Positions 11,569-21,400 of a stretch of 64,000 bases of DNA are shown one piece after another (positions within the stretch are counted from its first letter, which is position 1; every line of letters begins with the position of its first letter). The stretch is taken from assembly GCF_963676685.1 (NCBI RefSeq), contig NC_092349.1, forward strand, positions 41,307,426-41,371,425. The letters are read 5' to 3'. Below the pieces are notes generated by a model. That model ran no database searches. It saw only the letters and a list, made by a program, of their open reading frames with translations, and had not been told where the DNA came from. The stretch comes from Mytilus edulis (lineage: Eukaryota > Mollusca > Bivalvia > Mytilida > Mytilidae). Made by a program: the position numbers and the translations under genes.

Positions 11569-12755
11569 AACTACTGTTGCCTATATTTACCATGGGTTGG
11601 CTATTTATGTAAAGAATGAAAAGTTGAAATAGATGGTATACGCGTTCATATTAGATTTTTCAAGCTACAAATTCTTACATTTATACGGTATGAAATTTGG
11701 AAAAAGGCAGGACAGGAGATTTGAGTAAAAAAGGGCCGGATGAACATCTTGGCAAAACAAAAAGGCAGGATGACAATTTATGTAAAAAAATCAGGATGAA
11801 AAAAAGCAGGACTGAATAGATAAAAAATAAAAACGCAGGATAGAGAGTTCAATATAAAAAATGCAGGACAAAATTATTCATCCTAGCCCCTCCCCCAAAT
11901 AAAAATCAAATAGTAGCTCTCTTTATTGACGGTTTCATTGTTGTTGTTTTTTATTCAACAGATATGATTTCACTTCTTGATGCTTTATTTTTTCAACCTA
12001 TCCCTTAAAAATCGTAAATCTGTTGATAAAAGAAACTATAGTCTGAATTCCCCCAAAATACCAGATCCTCGAAAGGTACTATTGTCCCTATAAAGTGTAG
12101 GGAAAAAATGAAAAAAAAATCTTCAATTTTAACAAACTGGTCATTAATATGAACTGTCTTATACCTTATTTATATAAAACATATGTTATCAATATAAAGT
12201 TGTTAGCCCCCAATGCATTTAAATATTGAACTAGATAAATTAGAAATACCAAATCTCGCGAAGTCATAACCATTTGTGCACTTACAAATAGGACGTTACC
12301 CTCCCTGAATCATGACATTGATATTAAAAAAAATCATGTTGAAGGATTTTGTGTTTTCTCTGTCTTTTAGATAACAAGTCCTCTCCAATCCTAGATAAAA
12401 TTTGATTTACTGGAGCTTTTTCTACCAGTAGCTATAGCTTGTAATAAACAGACATCTCATTTGAAATTATACCACATCTTCTTATTTTAATCATGTTTAT
12501 TTACATATACGTGTCTTTTCTTGTATCAGGGGTTAGCTACCACCAATGTATGAATGTTCCACATTCAAATTCCTTTATCAAGTTACAATATCCCGATCCT
12601 TTGATGAAAAATTATTTGTTGTATTGTGTAAATATGTATTTATTATCTTTTTTTAAATTGCTGGTAAACAATATATTAAGTAAAATTCAAAATATGCTAA
12701 TTACCCTTCTAGAGCATCTGGTCACCTTTCGGTGTATATATATATTTATTTTGTA
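11569..12755. other. Intergenic DNA with GCAGGA-rich degenerate repeat
   Basis: Positions 11700-11890 hold a loose repetition of AAAAAGGCAGGA or AGCAGGAC motifs with poly-A spacers. The rest is AT-rich without coding signal. ACCACATCTTCTTATTTT near 12470 resembles the end of family C. Confidence 0.4.
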
Positions 12756-12759
12756 CGAG

Positions 12760-13904
12760 TGTAACAAAAATTGGTCATAGTTTATTTATTTTTATGTGAA
12801 ACACCAGTTGTCTTTCCCTGTTAATTGTGTTTCTATATGTATATAAGTTTCTCCATAGTTGGAGCACCATCTATTACTTAAAACACCCCTAAAATTGGTA
12901 TAGTCTTGATTTTCACCCCTTCACGTATAATGGACCGTTCCATATGGTAGTATATAAGCCAGCTCAAGACAGAGAAACTTTGTCAGTTTTATGTGGACCA
13001 TTGAAGAGTTAACTTCTAGGATTAAATATTCCAACTGGTAAGTAGAGTGGCTTTAGCGATTCAAAGGATATAAATTATAGTGTTTGGATTTATATGTGAA
13101 TATTTCGAATAGTGATTGTGTTATAAAGTTAGCTTATAATAATAAGTTATTGTACAGTGAAAGTACAAGGTGTATACTTGCTTGTGTTGCAAGTTGTTAT
13201 ATTGTGGACGTGTATTAGTGAGAATACATTGTGAAATCTTGCTGGTGTTGCAAGTTGTTATATTGTGGAAGTGTTTAAGTGAAAGTGCACTGTGTTTAAT
13301 CTTACCAGTTTGGAATATATTCATTTTGTTCGGATTCATAGTGATAATTAGTGTGTGAGTTGAGCTGTGTTCATATACATTACTTGTGCATTGAAGCATT
13401 GTGCAAGTGTTATTGTGTCACTGTGTTATAGTGGTTTATTGAATATTCAAAGGTGATATTACAAATTGGTGAATATTGTTAATAGATGTTGTATATATAT
13501 GATAATGTGTTTATACGTTTTGTGTGATATAAATTGATGCATGTTGCATAGTAATCCGTTGGTGACATTGTGTAATTAAGTGTCTGATGCATGTTGCATA
13601 GTGATATATTAGTGACATTGTGAATACTCAGGCTTAATACATGTTGCAAAGTGATTGCATAGTGACATTGTGTGTATATATTCTATAATAAGGCATTGTG
13701 TTTATACAAAGTGAATGAGGAACTTCACCTTGTAATTTAGTTTATGTGCATTGTGTAGCTTATATATTTGACATTGTGAATCAATTTAAGGATGTGTTAA
13801 TTGTTTTGAATAGGACAACTGGTTGTGGGGAAAAATTGAGATGAACACTTGAAATCCTGATTTATTCAGATACAGATCCACTGATCGCCCGGTTACACGT
13901 TACA
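12760..13904 (+). repeat. 5' LTR
   Basis: TG...CA bounded. Contains a TATATAAG box at 12951-12958 that should place a start site near 12980, and a strong donor-like CTGGTAAGT just downstream (GT at 13038). The 3' half is built of internal repeats: TTGCAAGTTGTTATATTGTGG twice (about 13188 and 13248) and GCATGTTGCATAGT with GTGACATTGTG three times around 13540-13660. Confidence 0.85.
12951..12958 (+). promoter_or_regulatory. LTR TATA box
   Basis: TATATAAG in the 5' LTR; the same box is at 15188-15195 in the 3' LTR. It lies in the expected U3 region, followed about 80 bases later by a donor-like GTAAGT. Promoter function is inferred from position. Confidence 0.55.
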
Positions 13905-13908
13905 AATT

Positions 13909-13926
13909 TGGTGGCAAGCGGTGGGA
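13909..13926 (+). other. Primer-binding-site-like sequence
   Basis: TGGTGGCAAGCGGTGGGA begins four bases after the 5' LTR. A TGG at this spacing fits pairing with a tRNA 3' CCA. I did not identify the tRNA. Confidence 0.5.
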
Positions 13927-14105
13927 TTTCATGTGTTTAAATCGTTAATGTAATTACATATATATGGTTGATCCAGTTGTGAATATTTTATAGATAATTA
14001 TGATTGTTCTTTTTGAAGTTAAAGTAGATATAGAGTTACAAGAAGTATTATAAAAATTAAAGTTGAAGAAAATTGCATAAGGTGAGTACTGTTCAATAAT
14101 ATAAA

Positions 14106-14288
14106 ATGGCACAAAATCAATTTGATTCAGATATTGGACAGCTAAACAATGTTATTGAAAGATTAGAAAGCAGTTTGAAACATAGTTTTATGCATTCAGC
14201 CTCTAATTCTTTGCAAGAGGAAAATGAGTCAGAAATTACAGATGTTTTTGAACTAATTAGAGATACTGTAGTGTTTGGAAGAAAGTAG
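14106..14288 (+). CDS. Short gag-like open frame in the LTR element
   Basis: Sixty codons from ATG (context AAAATGG) to TAG. The product starts MAQNQFDSDIGQL, is polar and acidic, and can form a short amphipathic or coiled helix (NNVIERLESSL). It sits about 200 bases inside the 5' LTR, where gag begins in autonomous elements, so it is probably the remnant of a gag N-terminus kept beside the packaging region. There is no zinc knuckle and no pol downstream. It could equally be a chance frame; function unproven. Confidence 0.4.
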   Translation: MAQNQFDSDIGQLNNVIERLESSLKHSFMHSASNSLQEENESEITDVFELIRDTVVFGRK

Positions 14289-14996
14289 TCATGAGCCGGA
14301 AAAGAGGAAACGTTTTTGGTTAAAGGATCACTGTGAAGTGTAGACGATTAGATGTATCATATGTGTATATAGACAGTTTTGTAATGACAGTTTTGTAGTG
14401 TATATAGTGTACATATAGTTAAATGTGAGTCCGTCGGATGGGGACGTTAAATCCGAGGCCCCATGTACAGGAACATGTCACGCCCTGTGCATGTAAAAGA
14501 CCCCTCCTGCAGATTTCGTTAAGAGTAGGCTCCTTGGGGCCGCTGCAGAGGCAAAATTTGTTAGGGACCTTCGTACTTTATTCTTTGTCAGTGACGCTCA
14601 AAATTACAAACGTTAATGAGGAAAAGGTTTATGTTGGAAACAGATATTTTGAAGTGGGAAGTTTTAAAAAGTTTTATTCGAACAAAAGGAGAAATATACT
14701 GTGAATAGTGTTTGTTCATAAGAAGAAAGTTCAATATGTTTGATATGGCTGACAGGAATTAGGACATATGTAGACTTTGTTTCTACGGGTTGTGCCTTGT
14801 GATGTCATCAGTTAAGACCTGATGGACAAAAGGGTAGCCTGACGTTGTGGTCAGAAGATATGTCCAATGGAAATAGTGACTGCACTATGGTAAGAGTTTG
14901 GGTATGAAAAATGACCAATTTGATAGATGTTTTATCAGCATGTCAGATGTATTCAAGGAGTCATGCCAGGACGCATGATTTTTGAGGCGTGGGTAG
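14289..14996 (+). other. LTR element interior without coding capacity
   Basis: Holds GTCCGTCGGATGGGGACGTT at 14429-14448, a block I have seen in other marine invertebrate repeats, and a purine-rich GAGGCGTGGGTAG immediately before the 3' LTR that fits a polypurine tract. No pol remnants are visible in any frame. Confidence 0.55.
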
Positions 14997-16139
14997 TGTA
15001 ACAAAAATTGGTCATAGTTTATTTATTTTTATGTGAAACACCAGTTGTCTTTCCCTGCTAATTGTGTTTCTATATGTATATAAGTTTCTCCATAGTTGGA
15101 GCACCATCTATTACTTAAAACACCCCTAAAATTGGTATAGTCTTGATTTTCACCCCTTCACGTATAATGGACCGTTCCATATGGTAGTATATAAGCCAGC
15201 TCAAGACAGAGAAACTTTGTCAGTTTTATGTGGACCATTGAAGAGTTAACTTCTAGGATTAAATATTCCAACTGGTAAGTAGAGTGGCTTTAGCGATTCA
15301 AAGGATATAAATTATAGTGTTTGGATTTATATGTGAATATTTCGAATAGTGATTGTGTTATAAAGTGAGCTTATAATAATAAGTTATTGTACAGTGAAAG
15401 TACAAGGTGTATACTTGCTTGTGTTGCAAGTTGTTATATTGTGGACGTGTATTAGTGAGAATACATTGTGAAATCTTGCTGGTGTTGCAAGTTGTTATAT
15501 TGTGGAAGTGTTTAAGTGAAAGTGCACTGTGTTTAATCTTACCAGTTTGGAATATATTCATTTTGTTCGGATTCATAGTGATAATTAGTGTGTGAGTTGA
15601 GCTGTGTTCATATACATTCCTTGTGCATTGAAGCATTGTGCAAGTGTTATTGTGTCACTGTGTTATAGTGGTTTATTGAATATTCAAAGGTGATATTACA
15701 AATTGGTGAATATTGTTAATAGATGTTGTATATATGTGATAATGTGTTTATACGTTTTGTGTGATATAAATTGATGCATGTTGCATAGTAATCCGTTGGT
15801 GACATTGTGTAATTAAGTGTCTGATGCATGTTGCAGTGATATATTAGTGACATTGTGAATACTCAGGCTTAATACATGTTGCAAAGTGATTGCATAGTGA
15901 CATTGTGTGTATATATTCTATAATAAGGCATTGTGTTTATACAAAGTGAATGAGGAACTTCACCTTGTAATTTAGTTTATGTGCATTGTGTAGCTTATAT
16001 ATTTGACATTGTGAATCAATTTAAGGATGTGTTAATTGTTTTGAATAGGACAACTGGTTGTGGGGAAAAATTGAGATGAACACTTGAAATCCTGATTTAT
16101 TCAGATACGGATCCATTGATCGCCCGGTTACACGTTACA
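14997..16139 (+). repeat. 3' LTR
   Basis: Near-identical to the 5' LTR. Differences seen include C for T in CCCTGCTAATT, G for T in AAGTGAGCTTA, C for A in CATTCCTTG, loss of TA in GTTGCAGTGAT, and two bases in the last 40. Followed by the CGAG target duplication. Confidence 0.85.
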
Positions 16140-16199
16140 CGAGGATTATTTTCATTTTTATTTTAGATTATATTCTTAACATATTTTGTACTGTCCTTT

Positions 16200-16450
16200 T
16201 CTTTTCTTTTTGTCTTGTATACGTATTCAGTGGTTGTTTGTTTATGTGTTACATATTTATTTTTCGTTCATTTTTTGTACATAAATAAGCCGTTAGTTTT
16301 CTCGTTTTACATTGTTATTTCGGGGCATTTTATAGATGACTATGCGATATGGGCTTTTTTCATTGTTGACGACCGTACAGTGACCTATAGTTGGTAATTT
16401 CTGTGTCATTTTGGTCTTTTGTGGAGAGTTGTCTTGCAAGCGATTGTACA
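16200..16450 (+). repeat. Family C dispersed repeat, divergent copy
   Basis: Blocks TTCAGTGGTTGTTTG, GGCATTTTATAGATGACTAT, TTCATTGTTGACGACCGTAC and TTTTGTGGAGAGTTGTCTTG are in the family C order. Its ATGGGCTTTTTTCATTGTTG stretch (16349-16368) shows the unoccupied form of the site that family A occupies at 33552. Confidence 0.5.
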
Positions 16451-16843
16451 GTCAATAAAAATATACGACATGGAGAAAATGAATATATTTGGATTTCTAC
16501 TGGGACAATGGCTTTGAAACTTTGACAGGTAAGACTATATATCAGAAAAGGTACATGTGAAAATTCAGGTAGCATCGCTGTTGTGCGACAATTTTGATTG
16601 TTTTACACGGAGCTCCACCATTCTAAGGAAAACGTTTGGATGCATATATCTTTGTTATTATTTTATTGGTTCATATTTACATAAAGAATGTTTTAGCAAT
16701 CAAAACTTGAAACAGAAACGTTTTATAGTAGCATTAGAGTTCATCAAAGTTTCCATCAAGCAACTTGTTATTTAGCAAATGTCGGAGCCCCGCTTGACAG
16801 TCTCCCGAATGACCAAATTATTAGAAAACCGTACAGTTCCGTT
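16451..16843. other. Intergenic DNA
   Basis: No supported feature. Confidence 0.35.
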
Positions 16844-17128
16844 CTGTGGATTCGGTACATCAAAGAACCCCAATAGTTCAATTTTTGATGAAACCAAACA
16901 AAGTTTAGTTTTGGCCCCTTTTGGCCCCTAATTCGTTGGGACCAAAACTCCCAAAATCAATCCCAACCTTCCTTTTATGGTCATAAGCCTCGTGTTTAAA
17001 TTTCATAGATTTCTATTTACTTTTACTTAAGTTAAAGTGCGAAAACCAAATGTCTTCGGACAACGACGACAACGCCAACATACCAATAAACAAACACAAA
17101 ATTTTCAATTTTTGCGGTCGTATAAAAA
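16844..17128 (+). repeat. Family A right end, truncated
   Basis: From a 130-bp unit remnant (TACATCAAAGAACCCC) through one 160-bp unit to the 3' hairpin and GCGGTCGTATAAAAA. The left part of the element is missing. Confidence 0.7.
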
Positions 17129-17556
17129 CTCAGCTATAACCACTGAACCATGAAAATGAGGTCAAGGTCAGATGACATCCGCCAGTTGGACATGTATACC
17201 GTAGTCCTTCCACCAAAACTCAACCCCGTTCACTGATCAATGAAATGAGGTCGAGGTCAAGTGACAACTGTCTGATGGCCACGAGGACATGGCAAGATAT
17301 GCACATACTAAATATAGTTATCCTTTTACTTATAATAAGAGAGAATTTAACATTACAAAACTTTTTTTTCAAGTAGTCACTGAACCATGAAAATGAGGTC
17401 CAGGACATTGGACATGCGACTGATGTAACACGAGGCATCCATAAACAAAGTATGAAGCATCCAGGTCTTCCACCTTCTAAGATATAAAGCTTCTTGGAAG
17501 TTAGCTAACGCCGCTGTAGGATCACTAGCCCTATATTGAGCTTTCAAGCTCGACAA
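17129..17556 (+). repeat. Family B right part
   Basis: Family B units with ACCACTGAACCATG and an exact TCAAGGTCA (17162-17170), ending in GTTAGCTAACGCCG and a shortened terminal hairpin GAGCTTTCAAGCTCGAC. A truncated family A element lies directly before it. Confidence 0.65.
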
Positions 17557-17578
17557 AAACTATCCATTGAGTTATAAA

Positions 17579-17620
17579 ACAAGAGGCTCTCAAGAGCCTG
17601 AATCGCTCGCCTTGATTTTT
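17579..17620 (+). repeat. Hairpin-headed repeat end
   Basis: CAAGAGGCTCTCAAGAGCCT is a perfect short palindrome followed by GAATCGCTCGCC. This resembles the start of another dispersed element; only the end is recognisable. Confidence 0.4.
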
Positions 17621-18062
17621 TGGTATTTATCTTTTGTTTTAGAGTTTAAGTGTCCAATTTCTTCGAAGTTTTTTTTTTTTGGTTTAATGTATATTAATAA
17701 GTGTTAGAAAATGCAGTTTTTTTATCACCCTTTCTTCAAAAGCAAAAAAAAAAGGTGTTTGGTGTGAGATTTTGGATGTGTACGGATTGATATTTACATA
17801 TTGAATTCATTTTTTATAGGACTGATATTCTATGCTTTAAACTAGGCTATTATTTATCCATTTTTTTTTTAAATTCAACTCGCTTCCACCTACAAGTAAG
17901 ATAATATATCAACAATATATCCTTTTTTTTTTATTTCTAACAATGGTCTGTTCAGATGTAGTATGTCATGCTCTGAGTGTTAGGGTACTTGTCCATCATT
18001 ATTCAATCTACCTTTGCATGAAACTTTACATGTACAGACGTATACTTTCCACTTCAGCAAGT
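17621..18062. other. AT-rich intergenic DNA
   Basis: No supported feature. Confidence 0.35.
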
Positions 18063-18065
18063 TCA

Positions 18066-18120
18066 GTGGCGGATCCAGAACTTTTCATCCAGCCATGCCA
18101 TGCCATGCCATTCCTTAAAA
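18066..18120 (+). repeat. CAGTGGCGGATC MITE fragment
   Basis: CAGTGGCGGATCCAGAACTTTTC is the MITE left end (18066-18088); a GCCATGCCAT run follows and the rest is missing. Confidence 0.5.
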
Positions 18121-18350
18121 TACCAAGAGGGTGGGGAGGTACGGACAACGGTATTTCAAAATATGTCCTGTAAGCAGGCATATAAAAACTACCTTGACCA
18201 AAAACTTGAATCTAAAGCGGGACAGAAGAAAGGATGAACAAACAGACTGAAACATGTTGCCCATAGATGGGGCATAGATAATTGTTTTCATAAAAATTAC
18301 CACAAATATATTCTTTTTTCAATGAAATTACAAGAATGGTGTAAAATGTC

Positions 18351-18356
18351 TTTATT
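18351..18356 (-). promoter_or_regulatory. RPLP2: RPLP2 polyadenylation signal
   Basis: AATAAA on the minus strand, about 27 bases after the RPLP2 stop codon. Another AATAAA overlaps the stop itself. Either would give the very short 3' UTR usual for ribosomal protein mRNAs. Confidence 0.7.
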
Positions 18357-18382
18357 ATAGATGCATTGCAAAAGACATTTAT

Positions 18383-18459
18383 TTAGTCAAAGAGTCCAAA
18401 TCCCATGTCATCATCAGACTCTGATTCTGGCTCAGGTTTCTTCTTTTCTTCTTTCTTTG
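18383..18459 (-). CDS. RPLP2: RPLP2 coding exon 3
   Basis: Acceptor TTTTAG, then the KKEEKKK stretch, PEPESES and the terminal DDDMGFGLFD, stop TAA. Confidence 0.95.
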
Positions 18460-21400
18460 CTAAAATATCAAAAAAAGTAAAGATAAATTTTCAAGTAAAC
18501 TGAATAAATTTGATATCTGGCCTTCATTTTGACTACAAATAACTTCATTTCAAGTAAACACATGTATGTATTTCTGTGTCCTAGATTGACAGATTTGTTC
18601 TTTCATGAGTGCCTCGCCCAATTTATCTTCTTTTCTTATCAAGACAGAACTCCTTTCATATAGGGGAATACTATAAGAGAATCATTCACGCCTTCTTTTC
18701 AGAAGAAAACTTGTCTTAAGGGATTTAAGTTCATTGTTAATCCTTCATGAAATTTTTTGCTGTTTTTGGATTCTCTTTTTAAATTCAAACAATTGAAAGA
18801 AATGTTAATATAAATGAAAGCCACAATTGCAATCTTAATCAAAGAGACAGTTTCTTCAAATGAACTGGTTCCTAAAATGTTTACAGCTGATATTAGGAAA
18901 ACTAAATTCACTCGTAACAATTCAGAACAGGTGCTCACACAATCAAAATTGTTTTGGCAATTCAATATCTAAATATGGTGGAACGGTTGACACAAATTAT
19001 GAGATATGTCTCGCATGTATGTAATTCTGATAGTATAATGCAAATATTGAAATAAAATTAAACATTTTTAACATTCTAACTAGGCAAAATGTTCAAACAT
19101 AATAAACAATACTAGGAAGTTGCTGGAAAATTTATCTATGGAAATGTTATGAGAAATATGCTAATGCTTATACAACTGCATAATAAATAAAATGGACTTT
19201 CCTCCAATTGAAATTCTTTTTTCCCCTCAAACTAACATAATCAATAAACATGTTACAAGGGCAATAGAGTATGAGTGAGATGGTGGATCAAATAATCTGC
19301 ATGAAAATGAGTTGAACAAATGCACTTACAAATATCTACCATATAATTTTGACCACCACTTAAAACTGACCTAATCATAAACGATACAAGGATTAATGAA
19401 GATGATGTATCCAAAGTCTTGCACCCACTACTGTCGTGGGAAGACAAAAATCAAGACTAAAGCACTGCATGGAAATGTGAACGCTGAAAAACAAAGCATT
19501 TCCTCAGATCATAAATGTTATTACCTCCTCCTTTAGGTGCTTCAGCAGCAGCGGCAGCAGCAGGTGCAGCAGCAACAGCTCCTCCTGCAGGTACTGAGGC
19601 CAGCTTTTCTTGACCTGTTTAAAGAGAAATACAAATGTAGGTATGAAATAATACTTATGACTTTACAGACAACTACATGTACTGAAACAAATTCTCAAAG
19701 AAATGACTTTAAAATCTTTGCGTGTTCAGTAACATAATATGATTGCAATTTGACCAGCAAAAATGATCTCAATTCAAATTTCTAATGGAGTTTGCAACAA
19801 TAACTATTCATTTAAATACATCATAAAATATTAACATATAAAATGTCTTAGTCATGGTTAAAATTAATATTAGTTAATAGTAACTTCTAACCAGGTGCTC
19901 CGCAGGGCGCAGCTTTATACGACCGCAGAGGTCAAACCCTGAACAGTTGGGGCAAGTATGGACAAAACATTCAAGCATGATACAGCTCTGAATTTAGATT
20001 GTGATCAAATTTTTGACATTACATTGTTTTTTTTCACAAAACAAATGTCAAGATTTTACAAATAAATTAAAGATTTTTTCTTCAAACTTTTTAAATCTAA
20101 AATTAAATAGTTGACACAGCATAGATTTCTGACACAGAATGAATGTGGTCTAATGAACTTAAAAGGTTTTTTTTGCCTTTGAGCAATTCACTATGCCGTT
20201 GAATATTAATCCTCTCAAAAAAATGTTTCAAGAAATTTTCTGTTTATTTATGAAATCTGAAATGAGAAAAATTTAACCCCCCCCCCCCTTTTTTTCATAT
20301 CCCCGTTTCCCTTTTTCCAAAACTGATATCAATTCAAATTTCTAATGGAGTTTGCAACAATAACTACTCTTTTAAATACATCATAAAATATTAAAATGTA
20401 AAATAAAGTGCTTGTTATCACTGAATGGTAAAGATTGGTTGGTAGTAAAAGTGAATTTACATTGTTTATTGTATAAAACAATAAAAAAAACTTCATCAGC
20501 AACATTTTATATTGGCAAATTTCCAATGAAGTTATTTACATAAAGTTATTGGCAAATAAAAATAGAAAATGACATCATAGTCATGTCTGGCAAATGTCCA
20601 ACATACATTATCTAAAAACATTTTAGATAAGATAAGGAAAAAAAGCTTCATCAGCAACATTTTATATTGGCAAATTTCCAATGAAGTTATTTACATAAAG
20701 TTATTGGCAAATAAAAATAGAAAATGACATCATAGTCATGTCTGGCAAATTTCCAACATATATTATCAACTACTATTCTATACAAAGAAAGATAACTCCA
20801 ATTGAAAATTAATTGCTATTGTGCAATTAGATATTTCTTGCTATTGTGCAATACTGTGCAATTGAAAATTTCTTGCTATTGCACAATACTTGATATGGAA
20901 TCCTGATTTGGACCAACTTGAAAACTTGGCCCATAATCAACAAGAGTGCACACACTGAAATGTCTTGCCTTCTTTACTAATCATTGATATTATGTTGATA
21001 GTCCTAAGTATAAAGCTTTATTACAACTGTCACATCAACTTAACATTAACCAAGTAGCTAAACAAAGACCAATGAACCATGAAAATGAGGTCAAGGTCAG
21101 ATGAACCATGCCAGGCAGACATGTACAGCTAACAAAGCTTCCATACAACAAATATAGTTGACCTATTACTTATTATAGTTTAAGAAAAATAGACCAAAAC
21201 ACAAAAACTTAACACTGTGCAATGACCCGTGCAATTGAGGTCATGGTCAAATAAATCTGCGGGACTGACATATAGATCATAATATATTTCCATACACCAA
21301 ATATAGCTGACCTTTGGCATATAAAATTAAATAAAAAGACCAAAACTTAACCAGATGCTCCGCAGGGCGTAGCTTTATACGACCGCAGAGGTTGAACCCT

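Larger units (their letters stand above)
12760..16139 (+). mobile_element. Young non-autonomous LTR retrotransposon (LARD-like)
   Basis: Two direct long repeats, 12760-13904 (1145 bp) and 14997-16139 (1143 bp), both start TGTAAC and end GTTACA. Aligned by eye they differ at about six bases plus one 2-bp deletion, roughly 99.5% identity. CGAG at 12756-12759 and 16140-16143 is a 4-bp target duplication, usual for Ty3/Gypsy-type integrases. The 1.09-kb interior has a primer-site-like TGG at 13909, a short gag-like frame and a purine-rich tract before the 3' repeat, but no protease, RT, RNase H or integrase. It must have been moved by a partner's proteins. The near-identity of the repeats implies a recent insertion. 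The Gypsy affiliation is inference. Confidence 0.88.

Noticed and set aside
13121..13399. 92-codon minus-strand frame, repeated at 15358-15636
   Set aside because: It lies in both LTRs, over internal TTGTG repeats; the duplication is explained by the LTR pair and the product has no recognisable features.
14438..14704. 88-codon frame in the LTR element interior
   Set aside because: Overlaps a non-coding repeat block (GTCCGTCGGATGGGG); no gag or pol motifs.
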